Assembly: GCF_021190955.1 (NCBI RefSeq)
Contig: NZ_JAIOAO010000002.1
Coordinates: 186,001 to 250,000, forward strand
DNA length: 64,000 nt
Direction of reading: 5' to 3'
DNA from: Parachryseolinea silvisoli
GTDB taxonomy: Bacteria > Bacteroidota > Bacteroidia > Cytophagales > Cyclobacteriaceae
Under the pieces are notes generated by a model. The model saw only the letters and a program-made list of their open reading frames with translations, ran no database searches and had not been told where the DNA came from. Positions 60,679 to 64,000 of this stretch are shown here, in pieces. A program made the translations under genes and the position numbers. Numbering within the stretch: the first letter of the stretch is position 1; every line of letters begins with the position of its first letter.

Positions 60679-63600
60679 TTAGAATGTTACCTGTATGCCA
60701 CCCAGGAATGACTTTGACGATGGGTATACGAAGTTGTCAATACCGATCGCGGTGTTTTGCCCGGCATACGTGTTTACTTCCGGATCGTAACCCGAGTAGT
60801 TTGTGACCGTAAACAAGTTGTTTGCACTGACATAGATGCGCGCCCGGTTAACCCCTTTGATCTGCGGCAACACATAGCCGAGCGTTACGTTCTTGCAGCG
60901 CAGATAGGATCCGTCTTCAATAAACCGGTTTGTGATCGGCAAGCGACCGGCCTGCAGGGCGCCCGCATATTCATTATTAGGATTCTCCGGCGTCCAGTGG
61001 TTTACCGTACCTTGCAGCAGATTGCGCTGGCCCAGCGGGTTTTCAAAAGACGCACGACTTACATTATATACATCATTGCCGTAGGTGCCCGACAGAAATA
61101 CGCTCAGATCAAATTTTTTATACGCCAGACTGGTGGAAAAACCAAAGATAAAATCCGGGTTCGGGTCGCCGGTAATAACCTGGTCGCCCGCCGTAATTAC
61201 ATTGTTCTGATCATAGTCCTGTACCTTTGTGCCACCAATGCGGCCGTCGGCACCGGGTATAATCGTCTCACCCGTCTGATAGATGCCATCAAACAGGTAT
61301 GTCTTGAAGACACCCAGCGGCTGGCCCACTTTCAGCAAGGTATAGTTGGTAATGAACCGCTCCTGTGTAACACCACCGTCGATATCTGTCACCTTATTGC
61401 GGTTGGCCGTAAAGTTGGCCGACACATTCCATTTCAGATCACCGTCTAGGATACGGGCATTCGCCGAGAGCTCCAACCCTTTGTTTTCGATACCGCCCAG
61501 GTTAGTCATGATCGTGCCATAACCCGACGACAGCGGCAGCGTCTTTTCATACAGCAAGTCCGTTGTTTTCTTTCTATATACCTCCACCGTCAGGTTCAAC
61601 CAGTTGTTGAACAGGCTTATATCCAATGCCAGGTTGGCTTGCAGCGACTTCTCCCACCGCAGATTGGGGTTCGAAAGTCCCAGCGGGCTAATCCCTTTCA
61701 CATAGGTATGATTGAGCTGATAATCACTGCCCGGCCCTTGTAACGGCAGGGACTTATACGGATCGATCGCGCCGGCATTTCCGGTGAGGCCATAGCTGCC
61801 GCGCAACTTCAAATCGGTGACCGCCGGAATAGCCTGCATAAATTCTTCTTCAATGATCCGCCAGCCAAAGGATGCCGCCGGGAAGAAGCCATATTTATAG
61901 TTCTCACCAAACTTGCTCGAACCATCCACCCGGGCCGTCACGTCAAAGAAATATTTGTCTTTAAACCCGTAGTTGATCCGACCCATGTACGAGTCCAGGC
62001 GCTCCTTCGTCCGTTTGCTGGCAGTCGACACACTCGTCGCCAGCTGCAGCGCCTCGTTTGTCGTCGCATCGTTCGGAAATCCATTGCCAATCGTATAGTT
62101 TTCGCGGTACTGTGTCGACTGCGTGGCAAACACACCCGTGAACTTTACGGTGTGCGCCTCGGCAATGCGCTGCTCATACGTCAAGATGCTTTCGTGCAGC
62201 AGCATGATGTTATTTGTATTGGTCTTCCTCGCAGTGCCCGAGCTGGCATTCAGATCTTTCGTGGCGACGATATACCGTGGTGAATAATAATCGCGCAAAC
62301 CGCTTTGCATGTCTATGTTAAACGATGCGCGGTATGTCAGGCCTTTGGCGAGTTTCGCTTCGCCATATACGTTGCCCAGCATACGCTGGATCTTGTCTTC
62401 GTTCTTCACCGATGCAAGACCCAGCGGATTCGTCACTTCCCGGTAACGGCCGTCCCGCTGTTCGGCAAACGGGAACAGCGTGCCATCGTCACGGTAGGGC
62501 CTCAGCGTAGGGGGTGCGCCGATGGCGGCGCCCACAATGCTCCCCGTCACGACGTCCGCATTTCCAACGTCCTGGACACCCGTGGGGATGCCCTGGCTAA
62601 TGGTATTACTGCCCATGATGCTCGTTCCGATCTTTACGCGGTCGCTGACCCGGTGGTCCATGTTCAGCCGCAGTGAATACCGTTTAAACCCCGAGTTGAT
62701 GATGATACCGTCCTGATCAAAATAATTGGCCGACAGTGCCAGCTGTGTCTTTTCACTGCCGCCGTTTACGGAAAGCTGATGGCTTTGCATGGGCGCAGAA
62801 CGAAAGATCATGTCCTGCCAGTCCACACCTTCACCTTCCGCAGCGGGGTCTGCATAGATCGCTGTCTTGTAAACTTCGTTTTCCAACTGCGCGAACTCCG
62901 CGGCATTCAGTACATCCAGTTTTTTCCGAACCTCCTGCACGCCGTAATAACCGTCGTACGTCACCCGCGTAGAGCCCGCTTTACCGCGTTTTGTTGTAAT
63001 GAGCACCACACCGTTCGCGCCCCGCGCACCATAAATAGCTGTCGCCGACGCATCTTTCAAGATATCGACCGACTCGATGTCATTGGGGTTGATCATCGAC
63101 AGCGGGCTCACATCTGTAATACCCCCGGCATTGGAAATCTGTATACCGTCGACTACGTACAAAGGCTCAGACGTACCGTTGATGGAGTTTGTACCGCGTA
63201 TGCGGACGCTGATATTACCCCCCGGCGCAGCCGAGTTTTGCGTAATCTGCACGCCCGCCACACGCGACTGCAGACCTTGTGCGACGTTGGTCACCGGAGT
63301 CTGTACAATGTCGTCTGACTTGACCGAGGCGATAGAGCCCGTGGTCTCGATTTTCCGCTGCGTGCCGTACCCGACTACAACCACTTCATTCAGTGTCTCG
63401 ATGTCGGCCCCCAACACTACGTCGATCGTAGTACGCTGGCCGATGGTAATCTCCTGTGCGGTATACCCGATAAAGGAAAACACCAGTACTTCTTCCGGCT
63501 TCACGCCTTGCAATACATATTCGCCATTGGCGTCGGATGTAGTTCCCCGCGATGATCCTTTTACAACGATGTTCACGCCTGGCAGCGCCTCACCCGTCTC

Positions 63601-63717
63601 CGCACTCACCTTCCCCTGCACCGTAGCCCCCTGACCGTAGACGGAGCCAGGGCTGGCCAGAAAATAAAGCAGAATCCCGAATAACAGGACCAGCAGTTTC
63701 GTAGAGTTATTTCTCAT
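60679..63717 (-). CDS. SusC/RagA TonB-linked outer-membrane transporter, second pair (PUL)
   Basis: 1012 residues. Signal peptide ending SPGSVYGQG near residue 28, carboxypeptidase-D-like domain (VQGKVSAETGEALPGVNIVV, about 33-110), plug (about 120-240, with GNISVRIRGTNSINGTSEPLYVV quoted by core residues NISVRIRG) and a barrel that ends in the outer-membrane signature of aromatic residues (FLGGIQVTF). It is the first gene of the seven-gene polysaccharide utilisation operon. Confidence 0.95.
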   Translation of the reverse strand: MRNNSTKLLVLLFGILLYFLASPGSVYGQGATVQGKVSAETGEALPGVNIVVKGSSRGTTSDANGEYVLQGVKPEEVLVFSFIGYTAQEITIGQRTTIDVVLGADIETLNEVVVVGYGTQRKIETTGSIASVKSDDIVQTPVTNVAQGLQSRVAGVQITQNSAAPGGNISVRIRGTNSINGTSEPLYVVDGIQISNAGGITDVSPLSMINPNDIESVDILKDASATAIYGARGANGVVLITTKRGKAGSTRVTYDGYYGVQEVRKKLDVLNAAEFAQLENEVYKTAIYADPAAEGEGVDWQDMIFRSAPMQSHQLSVNGGSEKTQLALSANYFDQDGIIINSGFKRYSLRLNMDHRVSDRVKIGTSIMGSNTISQGIPTGVQDVGNADVVTGSIVGAAIGAPPTLRPYRDDGTLFPFAEQRDGRYREVTNPLGLASVKNEDKIQRMLGNVYGEAKLAKGLTYRASFNIDMQSGLRDYYSPRYIVATKDLNASSGTARKTNTNNIMLLHESILTYEQRIAEAHTVKFTGVFATQSTQYRENYTIGNGFPNDATTNEALQLATSVSTASKRTKERLDSYMGRINYGFKDKYFFDVTARVDGSSKFGENYKYGFFPAASFGWRIIEEEFMQAIPAVTDLKLRGSYGLTGNAGAIDPYKSLPLQGPGSDYQLNHTYVKGISPLGLSNPNLRWEKSLQANLALDISLFNNWLNLTVEVYRKKTTDLLYEKTLPLSSGYGTIMTNLGGIENKGLELSANARILDGDLKWNVSANFTANRNKVTDIDGGVTQERFITNYTLLKVGQPLGVFKTYLFDGIYQTGETIIPGADGRIGGTKVQDYDQNNVITAGDQVITGDPNPDFIFGFSTSLAYKKFDLSVFLSGTYGNDVYNVSRASFENPLGQRNLLQGTVNHWTPENPNNEYAGALQAGRLPITNRFIEDGSYLRCKNVTLGYVLPQIKGVNRARIYVSANNLFTVTNYSGYDPEVNTYAGQNTAIGIDNFVYPSSKSFLGGIQVTF

Positions 63718-63767
63718 AGGTGTGTTAGTTTGTGACCGGAAAAGTAAGGGATGTCTTTAAAAAACCC

Positions 63768-63868
63768 GTTGCGAACGATTGAAACAGGCCTTCAGAAACT
63801 ATCGAGACCGGTTGCGAAAGCGCTCCCGGTAGTTTTCGAAATCGTTACCGTGGTAAAAATTTCAATCG
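63768..63868. promoter_or_regulatory. Repeat-rich region upstream of the PUL susC, candidate operators
   Basis: GTTGCGAA occurs at 63768-63775 and 63811-63818. CGATTGAAA (63776-63784) and TTTCAATCG (63860-63868) are an inverted pair. GCGAAAGCGCTCCC (63814-63827) resembles LacI/CcpA-family operators around a central CG. A near-consensus -7 box TACTTTTC lies at 63747-63740. These are candidates for PUL regulation only. Confidence 0.3.
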
Positions 63869-63954
63869 ATAGCGGCATTCCGAAGCCGAATTTTTTTTGC
63901 TACTTTTCAAGATGGATGACCACAGATCCTGGTCCTCCGAGCCTAAATCTGATC

Positions 63955-64000
63955 ATGGTCAAGTGCATTAAATGTGGGGATGTAGATGCCATTGCAAAAG
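63955..64000 (+). CDS. Possible start of a zinc-ribbon protein, cut by window edge
   Basis: An ATG at 63955 opens a frame MVKCIKCGDVDAIAK to the window end. The CxxC pair is a zinc-ribbon start, as seen in IS1-like or IS1595-like transposases and many small regulators. Only 15 codons are visible. No inverted repeat was identified upstream, so the mobile-element reading is a guess. Confidence 0.3.
   Translation, partial: MVKCIKCGDVDAIAK

Overview
The window looks like a chromosomal segment of a Bacteroidota bacterium, most likely of the order Cytophagales. The evidence is two SusC/SusD outer-membrane pairs, a giant secreted protein ending in a type IX secretion (T9SS) type A sorting domain, PadR-linked FtsX-type permeases, KTSC and WYL mini-proteins, and promoters matching the Bacteroidota -7 consensus TAnnTTTG. 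The genus cannot be fixed from the sequence. No rRNA, tRNA, CRISPR array or complete insertion sequence was recognised.

Left part (1-7200): housekeeping genes, mostly on the minus strand. They are a fatty acid desaturase cut by the window edge, phosphatidylserine decarboxylase (psd), a glutamate-type dehydrogenase, a TauE/SafE permease and an RlpA-like lipoprotein-type cell wall protein, followed by IMP dehydrogenase (guaB) on the plus strand. Several of these end in clear intrinsic terminators. An AT-rich, repeat-filled gap (about 6880-7190) follows, possibly with a decayed IS end.

Giant gene (7264-15858, minus): a 2864-residue exported protein built from four large modules, a fibronectin-like domain and a T9SS sorting tail.

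Signalling and envelope block (16079-24163, plus): a membrane SpoIIE-type phosphatase with GAF domain, a STAS antagonist and an RsbW-like kinase form a partner-switching module. It is followed closely by three SurA-like periplasmic folding factors and a MoxR ATPase. A GAF-PAS membrane sensor and a methyltransferase fused to a chorismate-lyase-like domain lie on the opposite strand (24176-27086).

Middle accessory region (27183-40994): small genes (a STAS/SEC14-like protein, KTSC, WYL), an AraC regulator followed by two short-chain dehydrogenases, a DoxX-like protein and a VOC lipoprotein, a second desaturase, an endonuclease V-like protein, a DUF1080 lipoprotein, a PadR/FtsX permease pair, an aldo/keto reductase and small proteins of unknown role. 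Regulatory structures are clear here: a 15-bp inverted repeat that looks like a terminator and contains the start codon of the DUF1080 gene, a long inverted repeat in front of padR, and a pair of palindromes at 27815-27850.

Right part (41053-63717, minus): a SusC/SusD pair, an orphan LuxR-type response regulator and a GH9 glycosidase. A complete polysaccharide utilisation operon then reads susC-susD-acetylesterase-GH2-FAD oxidoreductase-lipoprotein-sodium/solute symporter, with gaps from -4 to 33 bp. Its outer-membrane pair binds and imports the glycan, secreted enzymes deacetylate and cleave it, and the symporter takes up the product. The extreme right edge holds the first codons of a possible zinc-ribbon protein.
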